Of a stretch of DNA of 64,000 nt, positions 52,407 through 62,990 are shown piece by piece. A program made the translations under genes and the position numbers. The notes under the pieces were generated by a model. That model was not told the DNA's origin, made no database searches, and saw only the letters and a list, made by a program, of their open reading frames with translations. The number at the start of each line of letters is the position of its first letter. Within the stretch, counting starts at the first letter, position 1. The stretch is from assembly GCF_900177715.1 (NCBI RefSeq), contig NZ_FXWG01000002.1, forward strand, positions 930,001 to 994,000, in the 5' to 3' direction. Source of the DNA: Altererythrobacter xiamenensis. GTDB lineage: Bacteria > Pseudomonadota > Alphaproteobacteria > Sphingomonadales > Sphingomonadaceae.

Positions 52407-54557
52407 ATGAGCAGCAAGCCGATCATCAATGACAACGAGCAGGAAGAAGCTCCTGCCGAGCGCTATTTCAACCGCGAACTGAGCTGGCTGAGCTTCAACG
52501 AGCGGGTTCTCGCGGAAGCGAGCAACGAAAGCTATCCGCTGCTCGAACGGCTGCGGTTTCTCTCGATATCAGGCAGCAATCTCGACGAGTTCATGATGAT
52601 CCGTGTCGCCGGCCTGGTCGGACAGGTCCAGCGTGGTATCGAACTCCCTTCGATCGACGGACGCACGCCGAGCCAGCAACTGGCGGCGATAAGGGAGCGG
52701 CTGAGTACGATTGCCAGCGATCAGCAAGCGATCTGGAACGACCTGCACGACCGCCTCGCCGAGCAGGGCATCCACATCACCGACGACGAACTCGTCAGCG
52801 AAAGCGCCTATCGCTGGCTGCGTGACTATTTCCTTGAAGAGATCGTGCCGGTCATCACGCCGCAGGCGATCGATCCCGGGCACCCGTTTCCATTTGTGAC
52901 CAACGAGGGGATGGGCCTCCTGTTCAACCTCACTCGGGAGGCAGACAAGGAAAAGATCATCGAGATGGTCCTCATCCCCCCGGCCTTGCCGCGCTACGTC
53001 CGGGCGCCGGGTGAAGAGGCGGTCTACATCAGCATCGCGAGCCTCATTGGCCGCTTTGCCGATCATCTCTTCCCGGGCTTCAAGATCAAGGGATCGGGCC
53101 TGTTCCGGGTGCTGCGAGACAGCGATATCGAGATCGAGGAAGAGGCCGAGGATCTCGTCCGCACCTTCCGTAGCGCGATCCAGCGCCGCCGCCGCGGCAA
53201 GGTGATCCAGCTCGAGATCGAGGAGGATTTCGACAAGCGGGCCGAGCAGGTCCTGCTCGAACAGCTGGGCGTCAGCGATGCGATGGTTATCAAGACCGAT
53301 GGGGTCATCGGCTTCGACGGGCTGGATGAAATCGTCGACGGCGAAGACCGGCCCGATCTCAAATTCGAAAGCTACAGCCCGCGCTATCCCGAGCGTATTC
53401 GCGAACATGATGGCGATTGCTTCGCCGCGATCCGCGAGAAGGATATCGTGATCCATCACCCTTACGAAAGTTTCGAGGTGGTGGTCGACTTCATCAGGCA
53501 GGCTGCAGCCGATCCCGACGTAGTGGCGATCAAGCAGACGCTCTACCGCGCGGGCAGCCAGTCGGCGGTCATCAACGCGCTGATTGCGGCGGCAGAGAAT
53601 GGCAAATCCGTCACCGCAGTGGTCGAGCTGAAGGCGCGCTTCGATGAAGAACAGAACCTCATGTGGGCGAGTCAGCTGGAGCGCGCTGGGGTCCAGGTGA
53701 TCTACGGTTTTCTCGACTGGAAGACCCACGCCAAGGTGGCGATGGTCGTGCGGCGGGAGGAAGAGGGTTTCCGTACTTACTGCCATTTCGGCACCGGCAA
53801 TTACCACCCGATGACAGCGCTGACCTATACCGACCTCAGCTTTTTTACTGCCAATCCGAAATTGGGGCGCGATGCGGCCAAGCTCTTCAATTTCGTGACC
53901 GGATATGTCGAGCCGCGCTCGACCGAACTCCTGGCGATTGCACCGCATAATCTGCGCGAGGAAATCTACGCAAGGATCGACAAGGAAATAGAAAATGCCC
54001 GCGAAGGCACGCCGGCGGCGATCTGGATCAAGTGCAACCAGATCACCGATCAGGCGATGATCGACCGGCTCTACGAAGCGAGCCAGGCAGGTGTCGAGAT
54101 TGAGCTGGTCGTGCGCGGGATATGCTGTCTGATCCCCGGCATTCCCGGTGTAAGCGAGAATATCCGGATCAAATCGATCATCGGGCGGTTTCTTGAGCAT
54201 GGCCGTATCTATGCTTTTGCCAATGGCAAGCCGATGCCCTCAGCCAAGTCGGTGGTGTACATCGGCTCTGCCGACCTGATGGAACGCAATCTCGACCGCC
54301 GCGTCGAAACGCTGATTCAGATCCGTAACAAGACGGTGCACGATCAGGTGCTCCAGCAGGTGTTGCTCGCCAATGTGCTCGACACCGAGCAGAGCTGGGA
54401 GTTGCACGCCGACGGCACTTACTCGCGTGTCGAGGCAGATGGCGAACCGTTCAATTGCCACCGTTATTTCATGACCAACCCCTCGCTTTCCGGGCGCGGT
54501 GGCGCTCTCGAACTGGGTCCCGTGCCGACGCTGGCGCTGCGCAAGGGTGGCACCTGA
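52407..54557 (+). CDS. ppk1: Polyphosphate kinase 1
   Basis: The 716-residue protein is a typical PPK1: RYFNRELSWLSFNERVLAEA, SGSNLDEFMMIRVAGL, then the phosphorylation-site block TYCHFGTGNYHPMTALTYTD (His460) and the second HKD-like region with YIGSADLMERNLDRRVE. It makes polyphosphate reversibly from ATP. The ppx stop/start overlap (TGATG) shows the two are co-translated. Confidence 0.95.
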   Translation: MSSKPIINDNEQEEAPAERYFNRELSWLSFNERVLAEASNESYPLLERLRFLSISGSNLDEFMMIRVAGLVGQVQRGIELPSIDGRTPSQQLAAIRERLSTIASDQQAIWNDLHDRLAEQGIHITDDELVSESAYRWLRDYFLEEIVPVITPQAIDPGHPFPFVTNEGMGLLFNLTREADKEKIIEMVLIPPALPRYVRAPGEEAVYISIASLIGRFADHLFPGFKIKGSGLFRVLRDSDIEIEEEAEDLVRTFRSAIQRRRRGKVIQLEIEEDFDKRAEQVLLEQLGVSDAMVIKTDGVIGFDGLDEIVDGEDRPDLKFESYSPRYPERIREHDGDCFAAIREKDIVIHHPYESFEVVVDFIRQAAADPDVVAIKQTLYRAGSQSAVINALIAAAENGKSVTAVVELKARFDEEQNLMWASQLERAGVQVIYGFLDWKTHAKVAMVVRREEEGFRTYCHFGTGNYHPMTALTYTDLSFFTANPKLGRDAAKLFNFVTGYVEPRSTELLAIAPHNLREEIYARIDKEIENAREGTPAAIWIKCNQITDQAMIDRLYEASQAGVEIELVVRGICCLIPGIPGVSENIRIKSIIGRFLEHGRIYAFANGKPMPSAKSVVYIGSADLMERNLDRRVETLIQIRNKTVHDQVLQQVLLANVLDTEQSWELHADGTYSRVEADGEPFNCHRYFMTNPSLSGRGGALELGPVPTLALRKGGT

Positions 54558-56116
54558 TGGCGTCACGTTCGCGCAGTTTCGATAGGGCTGGCAGTTTCTC
54601 CGGCCACAAGGCGGAACGTGCGATCATCGACATCGGATCGAACACGGTCCGCATGGTGGTTTACGGCGGTGCCATGCGCGCACCGACCATCCTCCTGAAC
54701 GAGAAAGTCGCGGCGCGGCTCGGGCGTGAAATCACCGAAACCGGCAGGCTCGCAGACGATTCTGTCGAGCTTGCCATGCGCGGCCTCAGGCGGTTCGTCC
54801 TGCTGCTCGAAGACCTCGGCGTGAGCGAAGTGCACACGGTGGCCACCGCTGCTTCGCGCGAGGCCACCAATGGCCCGGAATTCATCGCCGCGGTCGAGGA
54901 CCTGGGGCTCGCACCGCGGGTGATCTCGGGCGAGGAAGAAGCGCGCCTGTCCGCCCATGCCGTGCTCGGCGCTTTTCCGGGGGCTGAAGGCGTGGTTGCC
55001 GACCTCGGCGGCGGCAGCCTGGAACTGGTCGAAATCGCCAATGAGGATACAGGTCCGCCGGTCTCGCTTCCTCTCGGCACGCTGCGCCTCGCCGAATACC
55101 GCGCCAAGGCCCGCTCCACCATGCGCGAACGGCTGGAAAAGAAGATCGCAAGCTCGGGATGGGGCGGCGCGCGCGGCAAGCCGCTCTACCTTGTCGGCGG
55201 AACCTGGCGGGCGATGGCTGTCTATTCGATGGAGGCGCGCAAGTTTCCGCTGACCGATCCGCATGGCCTGTCGCTCGATGCCGAAGCGGTCGGCAAAATT
55301 GCCCGGCGACTGGCTCAGAGCCGGCCCGACGACCTGCAGGCGATCGAGCGCATCTCGACCATGCGATCGCAAACCATGCCCGATGCCGCCGTGCTGTTGC
55401 AGGCGCTGCTCAAGCAGCTGGAACCGAGCCGGGTTGTGTTCTCCTCATGGGGCTTGCGAGAGGGACTGATTTACGATGGGCTCGCGCCGCATGCGAAGTC
55501 GCAGGACCCGTTGCTCGCCGGCGTTTCGCATTTCGCCGAGCAACGCGGCGCGCCGCCGATGCTGGCCACCCGGATCGCAGGCTGGACCGTGAATGCGGTT
55601 CCCACTGGTGCGAAGGGTAGCGAAAGGGTGCGGCTCGCGGCGACCATGCTCGCGCTGGCATCGATGCAGATTGAACCCAATCTGCGCCTTCATCAAGCCG
55701 TCGACTGGGCTTTGCACAAGCGCTGGATGGCGATATCGCCGCGCGGCCGGGCGATGCTGGCGGCGACGATCGCGGGCAACGGCAACCACCCCGAACTGCC
55801 CAAAGCCGTGCGCAAGCTCGCCGACGAGGAGTCGCTCGAGGAAGCGATCCGCTGGGGCCTCGCAATCCGCCTTGCGCGCCGCATCGGAGCGCGCTCGCGT
55901 CGGTCGCTGCAGGTCAGCCGGATCGGGATGGAGGACGGCACGCTGATGCTCGATCTGCTCGAAAGCCACGCCGACCTGTTCGGTGTGCCCAACGAGAAAG
56001 ACATGAAGCTGCTGGCGGACCGGCTTGGGTCCGATTTCGATCTCAGGATCGTGCCGGACGAGGAATGGCACCGCAACGGCGGCGAAGAGGACGATCCTTT
56101 CGGCCTGGGGAATTAG
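54557..56116 (+). CDS. ppx: Exopolyphosphatase (Ppx/GppA)
   Basis: The 519-residue protein has the actin-like phosphatase motifs AIIDIGSNTVRMVVYGG and VVADLGGGSLELVEIANED, and the HD-type C-terminal domain (about 320 onward) found in many Ppx/GppA proteins. It should hydrolyse polyphosphate from the end or convert pppGpp to ppGpp. The one-base overlap with ppk1 couples synthesis and breakdown. The 3' end overlaps the convergent yhhQ gene by 4 bases. Confidence 0.93.
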   Translation: MASRSRSFDRAGSFSGHKAERAIIDIGSNTVRMVVYGGAMRAPTILLNEKVAARLGREITETGRLADDSVELAMRGLRRFVLLLEDLGVSEVHTVATAASREATNGPEFIAAVEDLGLAPRVISGEEEARLSAHAVLGAFPGAEGVVADLGGGSLELVEIANEDTGPPVSLPLGTLRLAEYRAKARSTMRERLEKKIASSGWGGARGKPLYLVGGTWRAMAVYSMEARKFPLTDPHGLSLDAEAVGKIARRLAQSRPDDLQAIERISTMRSQTMPDAAVLLQALLKQLEPSRVVFSSWGLREGLIYDGLAPHAKSQDPLLAGVSHFAEQRGAPPMLATRIAGWTVNAVPTGAKGSERVRLAATMLALASMQIEPNLRLHQAVDWALHKRWMAISPRGRAMLAATIAGNGNHPELPKAVRKLADEESLEEAIRWGLAIRLARRIGARSRRSLQVSRIGMEDGTLMLDLLESHADLFGVPNEKDMKLLADRLGSDFDLRIVPDEEWHRNGGEEDDPFGLGN

Positions 56117-56847
56117 CCCGTCCGCTTCTCGCTCGCGAAGGGGGAGAAATCGGTCGATGTGTCGAATATTTCGACGCCTTCCGCCTGTTTGAGCTTGCCC
56201 ACCACCAGATAGGTCACCGGTGTCAGCACCGCTTCCCACAGCACCTTCAGTAGCCAATTCGAGACCATCACGATCAGGACGTCGCGCGTCTCCCAGATGC
56301 CGAGGAATGCGACCGGGTAGAAAATCGCGCTGTCGACGCCTTGTCCGACAATCGTCGATCCGATCGTGCGGCTCCACAGCGCCTTGCCCTCGGTCCATAT
56401 CTTCATCCGCGCCATGACGTAGGAATTGACGAATTCGCCCGCCCAGAAGGCGATGATCGAGGCGAGCACGATGCGCGGGACGAGGCCGAATACCTGTTCA
56501 TAGGCATCCTGCCCGTCCCATGTCGCTGCGGGCGGCATGGCGACCACGGCCCAGCTCATGAAGGCCATGAACACCATCGCGCCGAAGCCGACCCAGATCA
56601 CGCGCCGCGCGCGGGCATAGCCGTAAACCTCGGTCAGAACGTCGCCGATGACGTAGCTGACGGGGAAGAACAGGATGCCTGCCCCGAAGGTGAAACCCGC
56701 CACGGTCGAAAGCTTGGCCGCGCCGATAATGTTCGACAGCAGCAGGATGGCGACGAATGCCGCCATGACGATGTCGTAATAGCGAAAGCGAACAGGGGTG
56801 CCTGTGCCTTGAAGCGGAGGTGCGGCCGGAGTTTCGGATTTATCCAT
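56113..56847 (-). CDS. yhhQ: Queuosine-precursor transporter (YhhQ/VUT family)
   Basis: The 244-residue protein has six membrane segments and the VUT-family motifs FPVSYVIGDVLTEVYGYARA, then EFVNSYVMARMKIWTEG and the final ALTPVTYLVVGKLKQAEG. It should import preQ0/preQ1 for tRNA queuosine. The ATG at 56847 was preferred over one 21 bases upstream because of better fit with family length. Confidence 0.92.
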   Translation of the reverse strand: MDKSETPAAPPLQGTGTPVRFRYYDIVMAAFVAILLLSNIIGAAKLSTVAGFTFGAGILFFPVSYVIGDVLTEVYGYARARRVIWVGFGAMVFMAFMSWAVVAMPPAATWDGQDAYEQVFGLVPRIVLASIIAFWAGEFVNSYVMARMKIWTEGKALWSRTIGSTIVGQGVDSAIFYPVAFLGIWETRDVLIVMVSNWLLKVLWEAVLTPVTYLVVGKLKQAEGVEIFDTSTDFSPFASEKRTG

Positions 56848-56920
56848 GGACGCAATGCCTATCTGCATTTGAACCAGCGGGAAAGCACGCTAATGCGCAA
56901 GTGTCCCGCAACCGGGGCGC

Positions 56921-56997
56921 GCGCCCGTAGCTCATCTGGATAGAGCGCGAGACTTCTAATCTTGAGGCAGCAGGTTCGAGTCCTGCCGGGCGCGCCA
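56921..56997 (+). tRNA. tRNA-Arg (anticodon TCT)
   Basis: The sequence folds as a standard tRNA: acceptor GCGCCCG/CGGGCGC, D-arm GCTC/GAGC, anticodon loop CTTCTAA giving TCT (arginine), T-arm GGTTCGAGTCC, discriminator G and encoded CCA (56995-56997). Confidence 0.95.
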
Positions 56998-57015
56998 ACC
57001 CCTCGCTTCCGACAA

Positions 57016-57798
57016 TTACCCGCGCATTGCTTCGTCGAGTGGTTCTCCAGCAACCGGATAGCCGTGGTCCTCCCCAATCGAGAGCCAGGTCTTGCCGCCT
57101 TTCTCGTCCATGTAGGGCGTGATTGTGCGGACCGGGATGGCTTCGGCCTGCGCTTTCGCTTCGGCAAAGCTGGAGAACAGCGCCAGCCTTTCCAGATTGC
57201 GGCGCGTCGGGAAAATGACCTTGATCTCTCCGCGCTCGGCAGCATCAAGGGCGTCCTGTGCGCTGGTCCAGAACAGGTGCGTGTTTTCCGAAAGATCGGC
57301 TGCGATATCGACCGAACCGGTGCCGAGATCGGCGAGATAGAAGCGCGTGTCGTAGACGCGCGGTATCCGCTCGTTCTTGGGATACCAGCGGGCGAACGGC
57401 GTAAGCTGGGCGAGGTCGAGCTCCCAACCGAAGTGCTCTAGCACCGGGGCGAGCTCACCCGTCTGCTGCAGAAAGTCGCGGGCGGCGCGTGCCCGGTCTG
57501 CGTCGATCTCTCCGGTGAGACCGATGGCAAGGCCGGTTTCCTCGAGCGTCTCGCGCACCACGGCGATCTGGTGCGCGGCCTCGTCCGGATCGAGCGGCCC
57601 GCCGATGGCAGCGCCCAGTTCGAAATCCGCCGGGTCGACGCGCCCGCCGGGAAAGACCGCCATGCCGCCTGCAAACACCATTTCGCGCGAGCGGATAGTC
57701 ATGAGGATTTCCGGCGGACGGCCTTCGGGCCCATTGCGGAAAATGACGACGGTGGCGGCGGGGATTCCCTCGGGCGAGGTTTCGGAAGAAGTGTTCAT
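57016..57798 (-). CDS. Nudix hydrolase (NUDT19/RPP-like)
   Basis: The 260-residue protein has a Nudix box split by an insertion: GGMAVFPGGRVDPADFE, then HQIAVVRETLEETGLAIG with the catalytic RETLEE core intact. This split form is typical of CoA- or ADP-ribose-type Nudix enzymes related to NUDT19. It is active-looking, in contrast to the Nudix regulator at 3 kb. The ATG at 57798 (MNTSSE) was preferred over 57819. Confidence 0.85.
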   Translation of the reverse strand: MNTSSETSPEGIPAATVVIFRNGPEGRPPEILMTIRSREMVFAGGMAVFPGGRVDPADFELGAAIGGPLDPDEAAHQIAVVRETLEETGLAIGLTGEIDADRARAARDFLQQTGELAPVLEHFGWELDLAQLTPFARWYPKNERIPRVYDTRFYLADLGTGSVDIAADLSENTHLFWTSAQDALDAAERGEIKVIFPTRRNLERLALFSSFAEAKAQAEAIPVRTITPYMDEKGGKTWLSIGEDHGYPVAGEPLDEAMRG

Positions 57799-57960
57799 CG
57801 CCGCATTTGATGGCGGCAACTATGGCAAATGCCAACCGCCTTTGTGCCAGTGCTGTCGGTAAACTTTACAAAAAGGGACAGCTAAAATTCTTGTTAACCG
57901 TGAAAATCCGCGTTTTTCCGAGGGTTGCCATTTTTGGCACGCGCCGTGCAGAATAGATCA
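57799..57960 (+). promoter_or_regulatory. Gap with a promoter-like element before a putative small RNA
   Basis: On the plus strand TTGCCA (57925-57930), an 18-base spacer and CAGAAT (57949-57954) look like a sigma-70 promoter. Inverted repeat TGCCA-TTTT-TGGCA (57926-57939) overlaps the -35 region and could be an operator. The rest of the gap holds no gene and probably the promoter of the leftward Nudix gene. Confidence 0.35.
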
Positions 57961-58065
57961 CATATCGAACGGTCTTCGATAGATGAGACGGGGCCACTGG
58001 TCTCCCGGCGCCGTCTCCCCGAAAAGGAAAAGCCGCCCCATCCGGTACCCCGTGGGCGGCTTTTT
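57961..58065 (+). ncRNA. Putative small RNA (about 105 nt)
   Basis: Following the promoter-like element, the sequence has GAGACGG (57985) paired with CCGTCTC (58011-58017) across a loop that includes TCTCCC, a possible anti-Shine-Dalgarno sequence seen in alphaproteobacterial sRNAs. It ends at the terminator at 58028-58065. There is no open frame. The terminator is symmetrical and could instead serve the leftward grxD operon, so the case for an RNA gene is moderate. Confidence 0.4.
58028..58065. terminator. Bidirectional intrinsic terminator
   Basis: AAAAGCCGCCC and GGGCGGCTTTT form a perfect 11-bp stem with a 15-base loop and T runs on both strands. It can end the leftward grxD transcript and any rightward small RNA. 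Confidence 0.8.
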
Positions 58066-58130
58066 CTTCGTCTATTTTCCAGCTTCAGGCGCCAGCGCTC
58101 ACATCCGTTCGCTTGTCTATCCTCGCTCAC

Positions 58131-58187
58131 GCGACCTGAAGGTCGCATCGCTGCGGACGGGCGGTCGCCCTTGCGGCGCTTCGCGCC
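58131..58187. repeat. Three consecutive hairpins (REP-like)
   Basis: GCGACC-TGAA-GGTCGC (58131-58146), GGGCG-GT-CGCCC (58159-58170) and GGCGC-TTC-GCGCC (58175-58187) follow each other just downstream of grxD. No copy of this block is found elsewhere in the window. It looks like an intergenic repeat. Confidence 0.45.
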
Positions 58188-58203
58188 GACGAATGCCGAG
58201 AGG

Positions 58204-58536
58204 TCAGTTCTCCGCTTTCGCGACCTGCTTTTCGTCGAGCACCTGCTGAAGCTCGCCTGCTTCGAACATTTCCATCATGATGTCGCTGCCGCCGAGGAAC
58301 TCGCCCTTGACGTAAAGCTGCGGAATGGTCGGCCAGTCCGAATAGGTCTTGATGCCCTGGCGGATCTCCATGTCCTGCAGCACATCGACGCTTTCATAGG
58401 CGACGCCGCAATGATCGAGGATCGCGACCGCGCGACTGGAAAAGCCGCATTGCGGAAACAGTGGCGTTCCCTTCATGAAGAGGACGACATCGTTGTTGCC
58501 GACGATGGAAGAGATGCGGGAATTGATATCGGACAT
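58204..58536 (-). CDS. grxD: Monothiol glutaredoxin Grx4
   Basis: The 110-residue protein has the CGFS active site (Cys30, GTPLFPQCGFSS) and the motif TIPQLYVKGEFLGGSDIMMEM, typical of Grx4-type proteins that hold and transfer [2Fe-2S] clusters. The BolA gene lies 37 bases upstream in the same direction, and these two proteins often form complexes. Confidence 0.95.
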   Translation of the reverse strand: MSDINSRISSIVGNNDVVLFMKGTPLFPQCGFSSRAVAILDHCGVAYESVDVLQDMEIRQGIKTYSDWPTIPQLYVKGEFLGGSDIMMEMFEAGELQQVLDEKQVAKAEN

Positions 58537-58573
58537 GATACTGGTCCTGAAAGATTGAAATGTATGCTTCGGC

Positions 58574-58807
58574 CTAGGTGGGAACCTCGGTAGTCAGTTG
58601 CAAGGCGTGGAGCACGCCGCCCATCCTGCCGCCGAGCGCATCATAGACCATCTTGTGCTGCTGCACCCGGTTCTTGCCTGCGAACTGCGGTGCGGTCACC
58701 TTGGCAGCCCAGTGATCGTCATCGCCTGCGAGATCTCGCAGTTCGATTTCGGCACCGGGCAGCGCTTCGCCGATCAGGCGCTCGATTTCACTGGCACTCA
58801 TGGGCAT
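58574..58807 (-). CDS. BolA-family protein
   Basis: The 77-residue protein has IERLIGEALPGAEIELRDLA, the conserved HWAAKVTAPQFAGKNRVQQH (class K-OH fold) and MVYDALGGRMGGVLHALQL. It is likely a partner of the Grx4 protein next door in Fe-S cluster handling. Confidence 0.93.
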   Translation of the reverse strand: MPMSASEIERLIGEALPGAEIELRDLAGDDDHWAAKVTAPQFAGKNRVQQHKMVYDALGGRMGGVLHALQLTTEVPT

Positions 58808-58834
58808 GGGACAATTCCTCGCGCTTGGTCGCGC

Positions 58835-59158
58835 TTAGCTTTCGCTCATCAGCTGGCGGCGCGCTTCGATCGCCTTTTCTTCCAGCTTGGCGCGAATGTC
58901 GGACTCGCTGACATCGCAATCGGCGGCGGTGAGGTCACCCAGCAGCTTGCGGATCACGTCTTCGTCGCCCGCTTCCTCGAAGTCGGCCTGCACGACCGCC
59001 TTCTTGTAGGCGTCGGTTTCCTCTTCGGTGAGATTCATCAGGCCAGCCGCCCACTCGCCCAGCAGACGGTTGCGTCGTGCGGCGATCTTGAAGGCGTTTT
59101 CTTCGTCGAATGCGAACTTGGCTTCTTCGCCGCGTTCGCGGTCCTTGAAATCGGTCAT
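58835..59158 (-). CDS. DUF1476 protein (alphaproteobacterial F1-ATPase zeta-type)
   Basis: The 107-residue protein begins with MTDFKDRERGEEAKFAFDEE and continues with IAARRNRLLGEWAAGLMNL, the pattern of DUF1476. In Paracoccus this family is the zeta subunit that inhibits ATP hydrolysis by F1-ATPase. Function here is inferred from that family. It lies at the head of the leftward group with bolA and grxD. Confidence 0.9.
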   Translation of the reverse strand: MTDFKDRERGEEAKFAFDEENAFKIAARRNRLLGEWAAGLMNLTEEETDAYKKAVVQADFEEAGDEDVIRKLLGDLTAADCDVSESDIRAKLEEKAIEARRQLMSES

Positions 59159-59221
59159 GAGGTCCCCTCGGGAATTGATATAGTGGCAAGATAGGGCGCG
59201 CGCAGGCGCCCTACAAGCCGA

Positions 59222-60220
59222 TTAGTCCATCGTCACGACGAGTTTGCCGACCGCCTTGCGGCTTTCGAGCTTGGCGATCGCTTCGCCGCCGCGTTCGAGC
59301 GGGAAAGTCTCCGACACGAGCGGATCGATCTTGCCGTCCTTCATCAGCTGGAACAGTTCCTCGACCTGCTGGCGGAACTTTACCGGTTCGCGCGCGGTGA
59401 AGGCACCCCAGAAAACGCCGGCAATGTCGCAGCTCTTCAGAAGCGTCAGGTTGAGCGGCATCTTGGCGATACCGGCCGGGAAACCGACCACGAGGAACTT
59501 GCCCTCCCACGCAATCGAACGCAGGGCGGGTTCGGAATACTGGCCGCCCACGATGTCGTAGACGATGTTCGCGCCTTCGGGGCCGCAAGCCGCCTTGAAG
59601 GCATTGGCGAGTTCCTTGGACGCATCCTTGTCCATCTCGCCCTTGGGATAGATCACGACCTCATCCGCGCCAGCCTTGCGCGCAACTTCGCCCTTTTCCT
59701 CGGAAGAGACCGCAGCGACGACGCGTGCACCGAACGCCTTCGCGAGTTCGACCGCGGAAAGGCCGACGCCGCCCGCGGCGCCAAGGACCAGCACGGTGTC
59801 ACCTTCCTTGATGTGGCCGCGATCCTTCAGCCCGTGGATGGTCGTGCCGTAGGTCATCAGCAGCGAAGCGGCTTTTTCGAAGGCAATCCCATCGGGGATG
59901 GGAAACATGCGACCGGCCTGGACGATGACTTTTTCCGCAAGGCCGCCGTTACCGATACCGGCCATCACCTTGTCGCCGACGGAGTAACCTTCGACACCTT
60001 CGCCGATGGCCTCGATCACGCCGGCGATTTCACCGCCGGGGGCGAAGGGGCGCTCGGGCTTGAACTGGTAGAGGTCGCGGATGATCAGCGTGTCGGGGAA
60101 GTTGATCGCGCAGGCCTTCACGTCGACCAGCACCTCACCCTTGCCGGGCGCGGGGACTTCTACCTCGTCGAGCGTCAGGGTTTCGGGTCCGCCGGTTTCG
60201 TGTGAGCGCAGGGCTTTCAT
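59222..60220 (-). CDS. NADPH:quinone oxidoreductase-like MDR enzyme
   Basis: The 332-residue protein has the medium-chain dehydrogenase/reductase layout: [20 protein letters not shown] at the N-terminus, [20 protein letters not shown], and the cofactor loop [20 protein letters not shown]. The zinc ligands of alcohol dehydrogenases are absent, as in quinone oxidoreductases. Its start overlaps the leuD stop as ATGA. Reaction and substrate are inferred. Confidence 0.88.
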   Translation of the reverse strand: MKALRSHETGGPETLTLDEVEVPAPGKGEVLVDVKACAINFPDTLIIRDLYQFKPERPFAPGGEIAGVIEAIGEGVEGYSVGDKVMAGIGNGGLAEKVIVQAGRMFPIPDGIAFEKAASLLMTYGTTIHGLKDRGHIKEGDTVLVLGAAGGVGLSAVELAKAFGARVVAAVSSEEKGEVARKAGADEVVIYPKGEMDKDASKELANAFKAACGPEGANIVYDIVGGQYSEPALRSIAWEGKFLVVGFPAGIAKMPLNLTLLKSCDIAGVFWGAFTAREPVKFRQQVEELFQLMKDGKIDPLVSETFPLERGGEAIAKLESRKAVGKLVVTMD

Positions 60221-60819
60221 GCATCAATCTCCGTTCCACGCGTCATCCAGGACATGCCTTCGGCGCGCGATTTTTCATGGGTTGCGATGGCCTCGTCGCG
60301 TTCGAGCGTGAGGCCGATTTCGTCGAGACCGTTCAGCAGGCAATGCTTGCGAAACGGATCGATCTCGAAAGTGAAGCGATCCTGGAAGGGGGTGGTGACC
60401 GTCTGGTTTTCCAGGTCGATGTGTATTTCGTCGGTTTCGGCCACTTCCAGCAGCCGGTCGATCTGCTCTTGCGGCAGCACGACCGTGAGGATGCCGTTCT
60501 TGAAGGCATTGCCCGAATAGATGTCGGAGAAGCTCGGCGCGATCACCGCCTTGATGCCAAGGTCGAGCATCGCCCAGGCGGCGTGTTCGCGGCTCGACCC
60601 GCAGCCGAAATTGTCGCCTGCGATCAGGATCGGCGCGCCTTTGTAGCGCTCGTCATCGAAGACATTGCCGGGCTGTGCGCGGACGGTTTCGAACGCCCCT
60701 TCGCCCAGACCTTCGCGACTGGTCGTCTTGAGCCAAGCGGCAGGAATGATCACGTCGGTATCGACGTTCTTCGCGCCGTAGGGATAGGCGCGTCCCTCGA
60801 TGTCGGAGACCGGCTCCAT
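60217..60819 (-). CDS. leuD: 3-isopropylmalate dehydratase small subunit
   Basis: The 200-residue protein has [20 protein letters not shown] and [20 protein letters not shown], the swivelling-domain motif of LeuD. It works with LeuC to isomerise 2- to 3-isopropylmalate in leucine synthesis. Its ATG overlaps by one base the stop of the microprotein upstream, and its own stop overlaps the MDR start. Confidence 0.95.
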   Translation of the reverse strand: MEPVSDIEGRAYPYGAKNVDTDVIIPAAWLKTTSREGLGEGAFETVRAQPGNVFDDERYKGAPILIAGDNFGCGSSREHAAWAMLDLGIKAVIAPSFSDIYSGNAFKNGILTVVLPQEQIDRLLEVAETDEIHIDLENQTVTTPFQDRFTFEIDPFRKHCLLNGLDEIGLTLERDEAIATHEKSRAEGMSWMTRGTEIDA

Positions 60820-60974
60820 CAATCGGTTTCGGGCTTTTCGCCTGAGGGAATCGGACCGGGCTGCGTCGGCTCGTTCTTCTTCTTGCGCTTGCCTGCATAA
60901 AGCAGCGCTGCAGCGATTGCCGCGGAACCGATGGCCGCGCCGATTGCGGCCTTGCCTTTGATGTTGTTCGTCAT
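60819..60974 (-). CDS. 51-residue single-pass membrane microprotein in the leu operon
   Basis: The small frame starts [18 protein letters not shown] and has one membrane segment ([20 protein letters not shown]), a basic stretch (KRKKKNE) and a proline-rich acidic tail. It lies between leuC (52 bases upstream) and leuD (one-base overlap TGATG), so it is translated from the leu mRNA. I do not recognise a family. The arrangement, with an overlapping stop and start, argues that it is a real gene. Confidence 0.6.
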   Translation of the reverse strand: MTNNIKGKAAIGAAIGSAAIAAALLYAGKRKKKNEPTQPGPIPSGEKPETD

Positions 60975-61026
60975 GCCGTTCTCTATGGTTGGCTGGCCGC
61001 GCCAGCACAAGGGGGTAGGGTGGGGG

Positions 61027-62460
<1,434 letters not shown>

Positions 62461-62574
62461 CATCGTCCTTTCACGGAGTGGATTAGCGACCAATCGGCAA
62501 CACTGGCAAGCGCTCAGAACACCACGATAAACTCGGTCATGGAAAAGAAATCATTTAATGCTTAACTTACACAT

Positions 62575-62976
62575 ATGTCAGCAACACCTTTTGCCTTTCC
62601 GATCAAAGTCCATCCCGACGATATCGACTTCATGGGGCACGTGAACAACGCCCGCTATCTCAACTGGGTGCAGGACGCAGTGCTCGCCCATTGGAACAAG
62701 CTTGCCCCGGCCGAAGAGGTCGCGAACAAGGCGTGGGTCGCTCTCAAACACGAGATCACCTATCGCAAGCCGGCCTTTCTCGAAGACGATGTGATCGCGA
62801 AGACCGTGCTCGAAAAGTTCCACGGCGCGCGCGCATTCTACTCGACGGTCATTCACCGCGGCGAGGAAGTGCTGGCCGAAGTGAAATCGAGCTGGTGCTG
62901 CATCGATGCAGAGACGCTGCGCCCCGCACGGATCGGCGAACATCTGCGCGAGTTCTTCCTTCCCGACGGCGAGTGA
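62575..62976 (+). CDS. Acyl-CoA thioesterase (hot-dog fold)
   Basis: The 133-residue protein has VHPDDIDFMGHVNNARYLNW, with the active-site Asp and the HVNN motif of 4HBT-type thioesterases, and KHEITYRKPAFLEDD. It hydrolyses acyl-CoA thioesters. It is divergent from leuC and followed after 14 bases by crtZ. Confidence 0.9.
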   Translation: MSATPFAFPIKVHPDDIDFMGHVNNARYLNWVQDAVLAHWNKLAPAEEVANKAWVALKHEITYRKPAFLEDDVIAKTVLEKFHGARAFYSTVIHRGEEVLAEVKSSWCCIDAETLRPARIGEHLREFFLPDGE

Positions 62977-62990
62977 CCTATATTGGGTCC

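Noticed and set aside
62515-62545. Leader peptide for leuC on the minus strand (MTEFIVVF)
   Set aside because: It has no ribosome-binding site, no leucine codons and no clear attenuator.
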